DNA of 64,000 nucleotides from positions 62,001 through 126,000 of the forward strand of contig KV423997.1 of assembly GCA_001632435.1 (NCBI GenBank), read 5' to 3'. The DNA is from Calocera cornea HHB12733 (taxonomy: Eukaryota; Basidiomycota; Dacrymycetes; Dacrymycetales; Dacrymycetaceae). Below, piece after piece: positions 1-11,263 of the stretch. Under the pieces are notes generated by a model. The model did no database searches and was not told the origin of the DNA. It saw only the letters and a list, made by a program, of their open reading frames with translations. Both the position numbers and the translations under genes were made by a program. The first letter of the stretch is position 1, and every line of letters begins with the position of its first letter.

Positions 1-225
1 GCCATCAGTCGCGCCTATGCCAGAGTTTGACGTTGGCATGATACAGCTGGGGTTTGTGAAACTTGATCGGCCAACGTGAAGGTCGTGTTGCTGAGACCGT
101 GGCAAAGCTGATTATCAGTCGCGCGTCGACGGAAGCTGATCTGAGTGGCGCAAATGCCTCCGTCTGGCAATAGCAGAGCCTCGAACAGGAGGGAACCAAG
201 TCACGTCCTTCTTCTGCTGTCGACC
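1..225. other. Upstream region of the RPA1-like gene
   Basis: No coding region is supported here. The stretch holds the presumed promoter and 5' leader of the RPA large-subunit gene that starts at 226. An open frame continues upstream to an ATG-like codon at 145, but its residues do not resemble an RPA N-terminus. Confidence 0.5.
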
Positions 226-3200
226 ATGTCCGCTCACCTCGAGCGCGGCAGCTGCTCTGTGCTTCTGCATGGTACCGACACTGCATACAAGGATCTGTAC
301 CTACAAGTTCTTGACCTCGAACGTGCTACACTTGATGGTCTTCCCATCTCCGAGACCGAGGAGTATATGTAAGTCCGACTTCTGCACGTCGTGGATCGCA
401 TGACTCAACGTCGTCTGCCAGAGCTACGCTCAGCGATGGCCAGTTCTCGCTCCTTGTGGCCCTCGGACCAAGGCTGAACAAATACGTCAACGTGGAAGCT
501 CCTTCAGGTGGATTGAGGAAAGGATCCTTCCTCCAAGTGAGAAAGGTCAGAAGAACGTTAATTGCCCGTCGCCGGTAAGTGTATGCGCATACATCGTTCT
601 GTCGTCCTCACTGTAAGACTCTCAGCTGTGTCATCATTGCCGATGGGAAGCCTGTATTCTCTCCAGAACCCACCCCAGAGGATACCTCTATGCTCGATAT
701 CACCATCCAAGCCTTCGTACAGTCCACGACGGCGCCGATCAGCTCATCATTGCCAACGACGTCATCTCGCTCTACGTTCTCTGTTACTTCCGTCGCTCGA
801 TCTCTGACTCAAGACTCTCGTCAAGCCTCAAAGAAGCCAGGACGTCTCCCTTTCAATCCATTCGCAACGTCAGGACAGCGCAGCAAAACATCTTCAGTTA
901 CTTCAAAGCTTTCTGCACCCAAACGTGATGATAACCTTGGTGGCCTGGTTCAGCCCGATGCCAGCGCAGCTGATGGTCTGACGCTTTCCAGCACAGTCAA
1001 GGACATGGCGACAGCTCCAGGAGTTAAGCTGACTGAGCCGTTGGCCTTGCTCTCAGACGTTGGTACAAGCAAGGCAGACCTCACGTTGACTGATGCGCCA
1101 AAGACTGCCTCGGGTACGACTGTGACTACTTCAAACGCGCAGATCACCGCTGGAGCTCAGCTGTCTGAGTCGTCGGCCTTGCTGTTAGACGTTGGTACCG
1201 GCACGGCAAATGTCACGTTGACTGATGCGGGAAAGACTGCTTCGAGTACGCATGCGGATACTCCAGACGTTCAGGAGACCTCCAAGGTCGACACTGCCAG
1301 CCTCGCGTCCGCGGCCACTCCACCGGCAGTCCAAGCTACATCTGGCGTGTCGACCGTACCCGACCTGAAAGGAAAAGGGAAGGAACGATCAAAGTCCAAT
1401 CGCTCTGCGTATGCGGGCCTCAGCAAACTAGGCGGAGTGAAGAAGACGTTCAACTTGATCCATCTGAAGGTGGAGCCCGTCGACGTTAAGCCGAACATCG
1501 ACACCAAACCAGCAAAGACGACGGGCGCGTCGTCGAGTCGTTCCAAGTTGATCGCCGCGAGCGACTGGGAGGAAGAGGAGCCTCAAGAGCTCACGCTCGA
1601 GGAACTGAAACGTGGCATGCGCTGTGATTGGACTGTCTACGTCAGGATACACGAAATTATTGGACCGACTGAGTGGTCGAATCACAAAGGCAGCGGTACA
1701 TTGATGACGATGATTGTGAAAGATAAGGAAGGGGTAAGTCGCCTATCCTCGCAACGTGGTTTGGGCTGAGTTTCAGCAGAAGGGCATGAGGGTTGTGACC
1801 TTCGACGAGGATGCAATCGAAGGCCTTCTACAGAACGCTGTAGTGGGCTCGGTATGTATGTCCGTTATCGCAATACTAGGAGACTGACATGTCTGTAGAT
1901 CATGATGCTGAGTAATGTGAAACTGTCAAACGTCAAAAGGGAGTATCGACGCGATGACCTACTTGCGCTCGAGATGCATGTCAGCAGCAGCAGTCACGTA
2001 GAGTTTCCTCTCGAGGTAAGCCGCTGGACTGTAATCATGCGCATATATCTAACGTTTGGATCAGGACCACGGGATCCCTCCAATCTCTTATCCCTTGACC
2101 CCAATACACCTCTTGAAGGGCATTGTGGACAAAACACCGGTCAACGTCATGGGAGTCATCCTCAGTGTCGGAAACCTTCAGTCGATCTCGGCGAAGAATC
2201 GCGTTGCAGCCGGAAGCAGCAACGATGCAGCATGTAATGATGATGATGATGATGGGGACGAGACTGGTGAACGTATACGTCTCGAAGTTCATGTGACGCA
2301 ACAATCGAAAGCCGTCGTGAGATTGACGCTGTGGGGAAGCAACGCCACCTCCTTCTCCGGGAAGCCTGGTCAGGTGCTGTTGCTGAGGAACGTGATCGTC
2401 CGCAAATATGGAGGAGCGTCTCTGAATTACTATGCTGGACGTACGACTATGAGACTGGACCCGCAGAACACTGAAGGTGTCGAACCATTGAAAGCTCTGT
2501 CAGTACATCTTATTTTACCCCGGTGACCGGCTAATGCTTCTTCAGCTTCGGGACGTTCACCAAAGACACCGTCTTCGAACACATTTCTTCAGGATACAGT
2601 GCTGGTGCAGGTCAGGTCGTCAACGTTGCGCCGCGGGCCGGCGTTATCACCATCCCCGAGGTATTGGCGTCCAACCTTGGTGAAGGAGGCCGAGTCGATA
2701 GCTTCACCGTCGTCGCCCGCATATCAGCTGTGGAACAAAACTGTCTCTACCAAGCCTGTTTTCGGGAAACGTGCAATAAGAGCATCGAGAAAACAGCGTG
2801 TAAGACAAGTGGGCATGAGATCGGGCCGGATGACGTCGAACCCCGCTACTGGTACGCGTGCATATGCTCTTTCTGGAGTACCACTGACGTATATGCATGT
2901 GCAGCTACAATCTGCGCCTAACGTTAGGCGACAAACCGTCGAAGTCAATCCCCGTCTCTGTTTTCTCTCCTTTGGCTGAAGAATTCACGAACATGACCGC
3001 CACCGAGTTTGCGAAATACAGGGTGAGCCCCACGTCTGCTGATTGTGAATCATGTTAACGTTGAACAGGACAACTTTGAGGGAAAGTATGTGGAGATTCT
3101 GAGCAACTTGATAAAGACGACGTGGAGGTTCACCATCCAAACTCGCCAGACTCGTTGGAAGGTATTGTACTGCCTGTTTCTGAGCAGGCGTGAGGCTGAC

Positions 3201-3363
3201 TTCTGTGTAGAGTGACCATGATGACGAGTGGCACACTAGCCGCGCTTATCACGTCACGGCTGCCGAGTATCTGTATGGGCCCAAGGACACCAAGGTCGAA
3301 GACCTCGAGGATCCTGACGAGATTGAGGTGATCGGTGAGAAGAAGGGGACTGCTCGCAATTGA
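226..3363 (+). CDS. Replication protein A large subunit-like (RPA1/RFA1 family, divergent)
   Basis: Single-stranded-DNA-binding protein of the RPA70 family. I read ten exons: 226-368, 422-574, 626-1733, 1777-1851, 1899-2015, 2065-2498, 2546-2851, 2905-3022, 3069-3161 and 3211-3363. Together they give 899 residues in one frame. Start 226 (MSAHLERGSC) matches the family N-terminus. Domains in order: RPA70N OB fold (about 1-110), a long Ser/Thr-rich linker (about 110-425) with an imperfect 44-residue tandem repeat, DBD-A (about 428-532), DBD-B (about 532-677, with an acidic GAT-repeat loop) and DBD-C (about 677-899, ending ATEFAKYRDNFEGKY...). The zinc-ribbon region keeps CFRETCNKS, but the following Cys pair is not a clear CxxC. 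Canonical RPA1 is about 600-650 residues, so the linker is greatly expanded. It could be the only RPA1 of the genome or a specialised (for example meiotic) paralog. Confidence 0.85.
1021..1284 (+). repeat. Imperfect 132-bp tandem duplication inside the RPA1-like linker
   Basis: Two adjacent units start at 1021 and 1153, a period of 132 bp or 44 codons. Both encode a block of the form LALLSDVGT...TLTDA.KTAS (second copy ALLLDVGTGTANVTLTDAG). The frame is kept, so the linker grew by in-frame duplication. Confidence 0.75.
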
Positions 3364-3576
3364 CACGTTGAACCACGATGAGGGGAAGAGAACTATGCTG
3401 ATACTACTGATGATGGGATGCTGCTACTACAAGATCATACTATACTGGAACACTGTAACGACAATCATACGTACTGAACAATGGGACACCCGTTTACCTG
3501 GCTTTCAGATGATAGCCTCGCAGCCAGCTCCATAGACATTTCCACCGTCCGCAGGATATCTCATTGAGATAATCTG

Positions 3577-5600
3577 TCACTGCATTCCCCAGGACGTGCT
3601 CATGACCGACATAGGATAATCTTGAAATACGTTCATTGAGCGACTAAGATAATCTAAATCTACTGAGGCGGCTGTGTAATTGACGTCCATCGCGCTGAAA
3701 GTCATGTTACCACCCATGTAGGTGGGCCAGTATGGCTTGGATGCGTTGGACCACGCTTGCACGTTGGGATCCAGATTGACGGTAAATGAGAGCCACCAGT
3801 CTTTCATGATGTTCCCAAGCGTAATATTCGCGCCTTGAACACCGACGTTGTCCCCGGGTACCGTCGCCGACCCTTGTGAACTGTCAGCTGGAAAATCCAC
3901 GGGACATATTCGGACGACGGACATAGGTAGGGTGTCGTGGCACCGTGTAACTCGGTTCCGGCATCGAAGATCAGCTTATAAACAGGAAGACCGGCATCGG
4001 CCACAGCGGTTGCCATGTAGTAGGTCGGACAGCTAAACCGAATAAGAACGTCACCCAATGATGCAGCGAGCGGGATGTGTGCGCACTCGATAATAAAATC
4101 TCCGAAAACTGTTTGCCTCTGGAAGAAGGTGGAGTTGTAGTCGCTTGCCGGGTACAGTTGCCACAGGCGCTGGAAGAAGCTGGGCTTGGCCGCAGGGAAG
4201 AGTTGCTGGAAATCGGCCTGCTCTTCCGCAAACGTGGTCTCACTGTTGTTGGAGAAGAGGACACCTGTTGCATGGATAATCAACGTGATGATAATCTATA
4301 TTGCACAAACCATCTCACCTTCGTATCCGTCACGGTCGACAATGAGCGGAACTTTGGCAAAGTGACCGGTCTTAAATTCCTCCTGCGGCAGAGCTCGTAT
4401 AATTTCTCCATCAACGGAAGGCCCTGCGTCGAGTCAGTCGGTTGTAGTACCTTTGAAAGCGAAGAGTATCTCAGATACCGTAGTAATAATCTCCGAATCC
4501 TATGTCTCCTGCGAGATAACCATCCGTGTAAGTGCGTTGGGCAGCATTGGCGAGGGTAGACTGATCGAGGCTGCGCAGGCAGGCGAGATTGTCACAGTTC
4601 GTTTCCTTCAGCAGTCTCCGATATTGAGACTCGAGAACAGTATCATTGTGTCTCGGTTGCCACCAAGTCCGCTCTGCGTAAGATCAGATCGCCGTCGCCA
4701 ATGATGATGTTGGTCTTACGAGCGATGACGGCGCGGAAAGGCGGGTTCTTGTCTCCGCCGTATAGAATCAGTTGGTCCATCATAGAGCCTCCGCCGGCGC
4801 TGCCGCCTACAATGGTAATCTTGGCCGGATCGCCTCCGATCGCTCTTGCATTGCGCTGCGTCCACTGGATACCAGCTCGCTGATCGAGCGCACCTTGGAC
4901 TTCTATCAGTCCAATTGAAATAGAGTTGCGTAACTCTGATACGAACCGACGTTAGGCGAGCCGTTCTGGCGGACTTCGACACTGCTGAGGTACCCGAAAG
5001 CTCCGAGTCGATATTGGGTGGACACATACACCAGGGAGCCATTCGCGGCAGCCATGATAGCATCGCCAGGTTCAGACATGGAAGAGCCCTCGGTGTAGCC
5101 TGATCACATGACATCAGCGCAGACTACCCCGCTGCACCAACGCACATACCGCCGCCATGCACCTGCACCATAATAGGCAGCGCAGTAGAGATAGGTTTAA
5201 TCGGTATATAAACATCAGACCGCAGGCAGTCTTCCTGACCGGTCGGGTTCCCGGGGGTCGAGTTGCTCCAATAAGGAATACCCTGGATGCATGTCGGGCC
5301 GATCTGGGTGGCATTGATCACGCCCATGCTCGAGAAGTTGTTGTTTGCCTCGATCGGCAATGGCGCTTGCCACCGGAGCGCCCCGACGGGCGGCTGCGAG
5401 TGGTGCACGCCATAATAGACGCAGAGTCTGCAGGTTGATCGGGTTCAGCCAAATTTTCAAAAGAACAGAAGCATGACGTGCCCAGTAGTGGTGTTCTCGT
5501 GGCCGGAATACTTGGCATAACCGAGGTCGAGCAGGCAAGATGCAGAAGCTGCAGCGACACACCAAGCGCCGAGGAAAGCAGCACGTAAGAGATACATCAT
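3577..5600 (-). CDS. Carboxylesterase type B family lipase/esterase, copy A
   Basis: Secreted alpha/beta-hydrolase that cleaves carboxylic esters; fungal members are often named carotenoid ester lipase. The start at 5600 gives a signal peptide (MMYLLRAAFLGAWCVAAASA) followed by LLDLGYAKYSG, as in the paralogs. Visible family motifs are PPVGALRW, the oxyanion-hole VQVHGGG, the nucleophile elbow GGSAGGGS (Ser), DRDGYEG (Glu) and AGTELHGATTPYL (His). Introns include GGG|gtatgtgcg near 5145 and gtgagatgg near 4320. The intron that separates KDW from the last exon in copies B and C is absent: KDWWLSFTVNLDP is continuous. The first intron (near 5420-5470) cannot be placed with certainty. A TATA-like ATAATTA lies about 55 bp upstream of the start. 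The enzyme looks intact; the substrate is unknown. Confidence 0.85.
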
Positions 5601-6585
5601 CGTACGTGCTCTGGATGGGCCACCAACGGAGAGGCAGCAGCGGATGGTAGAGCCTAATTATAGGCGGTTGTACCGGTGACTGCGTGAGTTGGACTGCCTC
5701 CCATCGGCTTCCCCATCGAGTAATTCGCTAGCGACATGTCTGCGAGGTCAGAAGACGAACAGGCGGAAAATTACGGACATTGTCGATAGTCAACAATATG
5801 GCTGAGAATCATTCCTGCCAGCTGGGCGCGTGATGCACCATGTCAAGAAGCAAACCATGTTGGGCAGTGGAGGGTCTTCAAATCCAGTCAGCAAGTGTCG
5901 GAGATTCGCATGAAGGGGATCACGCTTACAACTCTACGCCCGACTTTACCCGGTATTATCATGATTGGAATGTTCACAATACAATTGCTAGAGTCATGCG
6001 GAGCAGGAGGACAGAACCATCCCTCACTAGCTGTCCGAACAGACGTGATGTCCATTACACATCTGAGTCGGTTTTAGAGGAGCCGACTCGGCCAGCTTGT
6101 TTACCATTGGCAGTGTACCAATGATTTGGGTTCAGTGCTCCATATTGACACGGTGATCTGGAAGACGGGGCGACCAGCTGACGACGGCGCCCGGTCGGCC
6201 GGTCGAAGACTGGAATGAAAGGCACATATTTGTTCCCGGCCGGGTGTCGAGCCCCTTGTACTTACGTTCCGGAACGTAAGGCAAGCTCAGCAGCTATTCC
6301 TCTTTCGGGCTGTTTTGTGATGAGAGTGTCGGCGCTACGCTGGTTCGTTCGGAAGGGCTTGTTGCTCCTCCCAGGATATCCTGCTCAATCCGGCTGGTAC
6401 CGGTGGAGGCCTCGGCCCGGCCGCCAAATCAGGGACTGCGGACAGCGGCGGCGCCTGAGGAACATTCTTCCGTCAGCTCCGGACGGGGCCGGCGTGTCTG
6501 TTATTTGTGGGGGATGCGGGGAACGACAGCACCCACGACACATTGAACGGGCCTTAGCTTGCTCTTATGTCACGGTAGCACGGCA
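5601..6585. other. Intergenic region between esterase A and the DUF421 gene
   Basis: No gene is recognised. The open frames here show no family resemblance. The region contains the divergent promoters of both neighbours and a perfect 20-bp palindrome at 6261-6280. The stretch 6380-6430 is rich in CGG/CCGG triplets. Confidence 0.5.
6261..6280. promoter_or_regulatory. Perfect 20-bp palindrome, candidate regulator-binding site
   Basis: CTTACGTTCCGGAACGTAAG reads identically on both strands and stops being symmetric just outside. It lies about 305 bp upstream of the DUF421 start codon. The core TTCCGGAA holds the CCG/CGG half sites favoured by Zn2Cys6 factors. Its function is inferred. Confidence 0.5.
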
Positions 6586-7217
6586 ATGCCTCTCCTCGAC
6601 GAAACTGATTGGTGGAACCCAGGCGATCATCAACTGCACCCAATTGCGGTCGGAGGATGCATTATCCTCACCACCCTCGTATACCTCCGGTTGTCCTCCA
6701 ATCGCACCATGGCGCCGTGCTCGGTCAGTGTTTGAAAGGATTCCTCTACCTATCCAGTCCAATTGCTTATCATGGATAGATCTATGATTGGGTGCTCACG
6801 GTCACCTACGGTTCGACTCTGTCACGCATCATCACGCAGCCGGACGTCAGCTACTTCCGCGGTCTCTTGTCGATCTTCATAATCTCGGTTTTCGAGCACA
6901 TCCCGTCTTTGATCGAGGTTTGGATCCCGGCGGCGTCCAGAATCTTTCGATCCAAGGCAGTTTGTCTTGTGTTTCAAGGAACGCTCCTCGAAGATGAAAC
7001 ACGCAAGAACCGAGTAGCAAAGCACGACATTCTGAAGGCACTACGATCAAAAGGACTGGTCAGCTTGGACGAGTGCGAAGCTGTCATCCTGGAAGAAGCC
7101 GGCACGTTTAGTATCATAAAGAGGTTCAGCAAGCAAGTTGACCATGTACCGGAAGCTTTGAGCAATGTGGACGGATACGTTCGCCGGTGGAATGAGCTCA
7201 GAGTGGTACCCTGCTAG
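6586..7217 (+). CDS. DUF421/YetF-type membrane protein
   Basis: Two exons, 6586-6723 and 6780-7217, joined by a 56-nt GT-AG intron, give 191 residues. The N-terminal half has hydrophobic segments (VGGCIILTTLVYL and GLLSIFIISVFEHI) and the family motif LRLSSNRTMAPCS...YDWVLTVTYGSTLS. The soluble C-terminal half carries the DUF421 signature: a short strand (KAVCLVFQGTLLED), then RVAKHDILKALRSKGLVSLD and AVILEEAGTFSIIKR. In bacteria this family (YetF, YrbG) forms small inner-membrane proteins of poorly defined function. In fungi it is patchy and may be of bacterial origin, but the intron shows it is established in the genome. The start was chosen as the first ATG that gives the conserved core. 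Confidence 0.8.
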
Positions 7218-7482
7218 TTTTCTTTTTACGGGCTTTAGAAATTGTTGTACTTTGGATTGGGCGGTGAAGTACGAATTGCTGACGCGAAAGAGTGTCTCCT
7301 GAGGCCATATGCTATACGTATTCATTTCGGTGCTGATGGTTACAAAACTTGTCCTCGACAAGGTCGCAGATAAAGCTGATGGTAGGTAATTCGTCTTGTA
7401 CTCTCTAGTCTAAGTGCACAATGACGAAGGGAATCTGTTGGGACGCTGTCAGCGAAAGAGCAAACAACAATATAGATTGAGA

Positions 7483-10400
7483 TCATACCTCTACGTCCTC
7501 TCCCTCCTCGTCATTCACCATCATTTCCACAAGAAGATTCTTCGTGTGCGGTGGAACGGGTTTCCTGCTCACATTCTCGACCAGTTGGCTCATCTTCATA
7601 TGTAACCGCTCTTCGCTCTTCTTCTTCGGTGTAAATGGTGACCAGAGCATGGAAACACCTGACGAGACCATGCTGACTTCCAGTTTCTCCTCCTTCTGGA
7701 AGTAGTCCACGATCTCCTGCAATGTGGGATCGTGATGGAACTCGAATCGATCCCAGAGTGTCCATTCCTTGCCATTATAGACGTTTCGTGCCGCTTTGAT
7801 GGGTTCCGAGAAGCCGAAGAAAGGAAGGGCCAGGTTAACGAAGCCATTCTTGTATGCCTCCAGCTTCTTCTTGCCATCGATCAGCTTGTACAGCTCCAGA
7901 CAAACGAGTCCCGACACCACAGCCGTTGTGGTAGCAATGGCCGGAATGATCTTGCCAGCGATCTGCTTGGTGTGGTGTCGGTCAGCGACGGTAATGCCAT
8001 AGTTGGTAGCCCGAAGGTTTGACGCAGCCGTGATGAAGTCGATGTGGAAGTTTGTGTCATCGTCCTTCTCAAATTCTGCGGGCAGAAGTCGGTAGCCGAC
8101 GAGGCTGGAAGGCGGAGGCAGGGATGCTAAAAGGTCTGAGAGATCTTCCCCACCTGCGAGGGTGTCAGACCTCATGTTTCTAACGGTCTGTAGAAGCACG
8201 TACCATCTGGGTTCTCTGGAGGGGCATCAGCGTCGTTGATCTGGATCTTATACCCGGTCTTGGGCTCGAACTTGGGCACGACCATGTTATCAAGGACCTT
8301 CTTGAAGAGCTCACGGTCCGTGGAGCCATGGAGACCGTAGTTCGCGGCGTGCAGGTTTGCTGCGCACATGACGTATTCCATGTGCAAAGGCTGTCACGGT
8401 TGTCACGAACACGATAAACAAACATTGGACCAAATGACTCACATCATTCGAGTTGAACGCCAGAGCATCCGGCGCACGCTTGGGACCAGACCAGAAGGGT
8501 GTGCCAGTCGATGTCACTGCGTCCTTGGGCAAGCTGTAGAGAAGCTGCTGGATCGAATTGTTGTAGTTCTCTTCGAACTGAAGCCTGCCCCATTGGATGC
8601 ACTCCTCGAACGTGAGAGGCTTGTATCGGACCAGGTAGTCACGGATCTGCTGGATAGTCTCCGTCTGTGTACCAGAGTACTTCAAAGAAGTCTCTTTGAA
8701 ACTCGGGTCCGTGAGATACTGGTTGACGCTCTGGATTGGTTTGACGAAGAGGTTGTCAAACTGTTGACGCGCCCACTCAATGGTATGCTCGATCGCGTTG
8801 GGGAAGCTCTTGACAGTGCACATAGGCGTGGACTTCTCTGGCGGATCTTGGGAGGACGCGTAGGACTCGGTCAAGTGAGGAACTACGACTTGAGTATTGC
8901 CGAGAGTGCCAAGCGTTCCTGATTCTAAGAGCGGCTTCTGGAAGAAGACACACCGACGGTCCATGTACATGCGCGCCTTGACGTTATCCAGAGCATTGGT
9001 AACACCGTCGAGATGGGCGAAGAAGAAGTCATCATAGATGTCTAGACCATGTCAGGCCCTTGGTCATCAGAGGGAACAAGCTATAAGCACTCACTTTCGG
9101 TCTCAGTCCCAACTGCATCCTGATGGCTAATGATCTTCCCCCTGAGATCCGGGTTCATTTCGATGACGGCACCTGCCGCAACCTCCGACTTGAAGTTACC
9201 CAGATCCTTCGCGCGGAACAGGAATTGGCGGTTGAGGTTGCTCTTCTCGATGGTGTCAAGGTCGGTTACATGGATGACGCCTTTGCCGGTGGCAAGCCCC
9301 ATCATGCTCCAGTTCTTCAGCATTTCGCAGCCAATGGCACCGCTCCCGACCAGGAACTCCCTGAAGTTGGCGATCTTCTCCTGGAATGCACGCCCAAAGA
9401 CAGCAATTTGTCCATCGTAGCGAGAGCCAATAGGGAGACAATCGGCCTCAGTGGGCAGCTGGTCAGGCAGTGATTCCAGAGAGTCAAAGTACAGATGCTG
9501 AACAGTCGGGTGGAATTTCGCACTGACGGCCTTCAAGACCTCCTGTGCAACATAACCGCCGATGACAGCAACCATGGGAGATAGGTCGCCAATAGCTTCG
9601 AACGAAAGCTCCTGCAGGAGTTTGACGTCCAAGTCTCCCTCCAGGCCTGATGCTTTCTGGATCTCCTCCGACAGCTTCACGATCTCGGCAGCATCCGCCT
9701 CGTTCCTCGGCTTGGGCAGGTACCCGTGCTTGTCCCGGAATGCCGACAGTGCTTGGAAGCCGATATGGAGTGTCGCAGGTCGATCGAATTTGGCGAAGTC
9801 AGTGATGAGGTATTCCGGCTCCTTCAGGGATTCTCGCAACGGCTTCTACTCAGGATGTAAGCAATGACGTTGATAACACCAACAGTGTCCACGCACGAAG
9901 TCGATGATCTTCGGCATCTTGACCTGAGTGAAGATGCCGCCGGAAACGTAATCATGGAAGCCGGTGGTATCGCCAATTGAAAACGTGTAAGGACCTGAGC
10001 ACGGTAAGGGCTTGCATGAGTCAGGTCCAGGGATTGACGCACCCTTGACCGTCACCTTTCGCGGCTCGCACCCATTCAGCTCAGTCATGCCCTTCACCTC
10101 AGAGAATGTAACAAAGTCGCCATCCTCGAGGCCATGTCTCGTCTCATCCAAGCAGGTAACGATTGCTTCCTTCTCCTTCTCGATCTCGACGACCATTCCA
10201 TTGAGTGGCTGGGCGCCGGTAGGATCAATGCAAGTAAACCGGGGGCCGAAGTCGCAGAAGACCGTGCCAAACAGACCACGGACATCGGCCGAGATGAAGT
10301 GCACACCGTTGGCGTGTGTCCAATCGTTGATCTTCAGCTGGGTCGCGAGGGTCACATCTGTCAGGACGACTACCTGTTTACGGCGTTAGGTCGATTGTTA

Positions 10401-10983
10401 CAAGAGTTTCGCGAGGCGACGTACTTGGAAGCCACTGATGACATCCGCAGTCAGTGATTGGCCGGCCTGTCCCCCAAGATCCTTGACAGGGACGTAAGCG
10501 TTGAGTTCTGCCAGTCGGGGTACTGTCACTGCGGCGCGAGGTTTCCCGATGTCGGCTTCTCGCAGGAAGAACTGCGAATATGTTACTGATCTGCAGCGAT
10601 TAATTGGCCGATGGGCGCACCTGTGTCCCAAGATCCTGCACCGTGACTGGCTCAGGATCGTAGATCGTCACGGATTTCACTCCCGCAAGGACGGTATTCT
10701 TGGCTGGCGAACGCCTTAGTCAGCCTTTACCACAGGATATCCCAGTAACATACCGATCTCTACACCAAGGCCCTTCACGCCAACGATGAGCACATTAGAG
10801 ACTGCCATTCGCTTCATGGCTGTATGGCTGTCAGTGGACGGTTGTGAGGCGCGACTGTCGCATACCTTCGTGCCCTAACACGTAGCTATATGCACATCAG
10901 TGACCGCTGAGTCCAGAACATGATCCAACCTACAGCTGTCGTGAATACAGACCCTCATCGATCTTCTGCTCGTCGATATCCAT
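7483..10983 (-). CDS. UBA1: Ubiquitin-activating enzyme E1
   Basis: Activates ubiquitin by ATP-dependent adenylation and thioester formation, then hands it to E2 enzymes. The start at 10983 ([16 protein letters not shown]) fits the family. In order: inactive adenylation domain ([22 protein letters not shown]), first catalytic half-domain, active adenylation domain ([32 protein letters not shown]), second catalytic half-domain with the active-site Cys in [12 protein letters not shown] (codon 8818-8820), and the C-terminal ubiquitin-fold domain ending [10 protein letters not shown]. About eight short introns, mostly in the 5' third. Size of roughly 1,000 residues is normal. It is transcribed divergently from far11 with 280 bp between the start codons. 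Nothing looks broken. Confidence 0.97.
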
Positions 10984-11263
10984 GATGAAAGGTTCAAATT
11001 ACTCGAATGGTCAGGTGGTTTAAATGGAGAGAAAGAGAAAGGAGAGGGGCGCCTTTTTGTACTTGTAAGCTGCAGTCGACTCAGGAGGACGTGTTCGAGA
11101 ACAACCGCCCGTGCCACGGCGGGATTCTGTCGTCGGTCGGAGGCATTCGCATGACGCGCGCATCGCGCACGCCACTCGCGTGCTGAGAGCAAGGGCCCTT
11201 TCCCTGGGCTCGCCCGACCCTCTCTAGGGACCAACCATACAGGCATAGAACACACCAGCATCA
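10984..11263. promoter_or_regulatory. Shared UBA1/far11 bidirectional promoter
   Basis: The 280 bp between the UBA1 and far11 start codons must hold both promoters. It contains TTCGAGAA at 11094-11101, an inverted pair of heat-shock half-sites (TTCnnGAA) without a clear third unit, and a GC-rich CGCGCGCATCGCGC stretch around 11155-11170. Confidence 0.5.

Noticed and set aside
6215..6787. 190-codon plus-strand frame overlapping the first exon of the DUF421 gene
   Set aside because: It is in a different frame from the conserved DUF421 residues and is Arg/Pro/Cys-rich with no motif.
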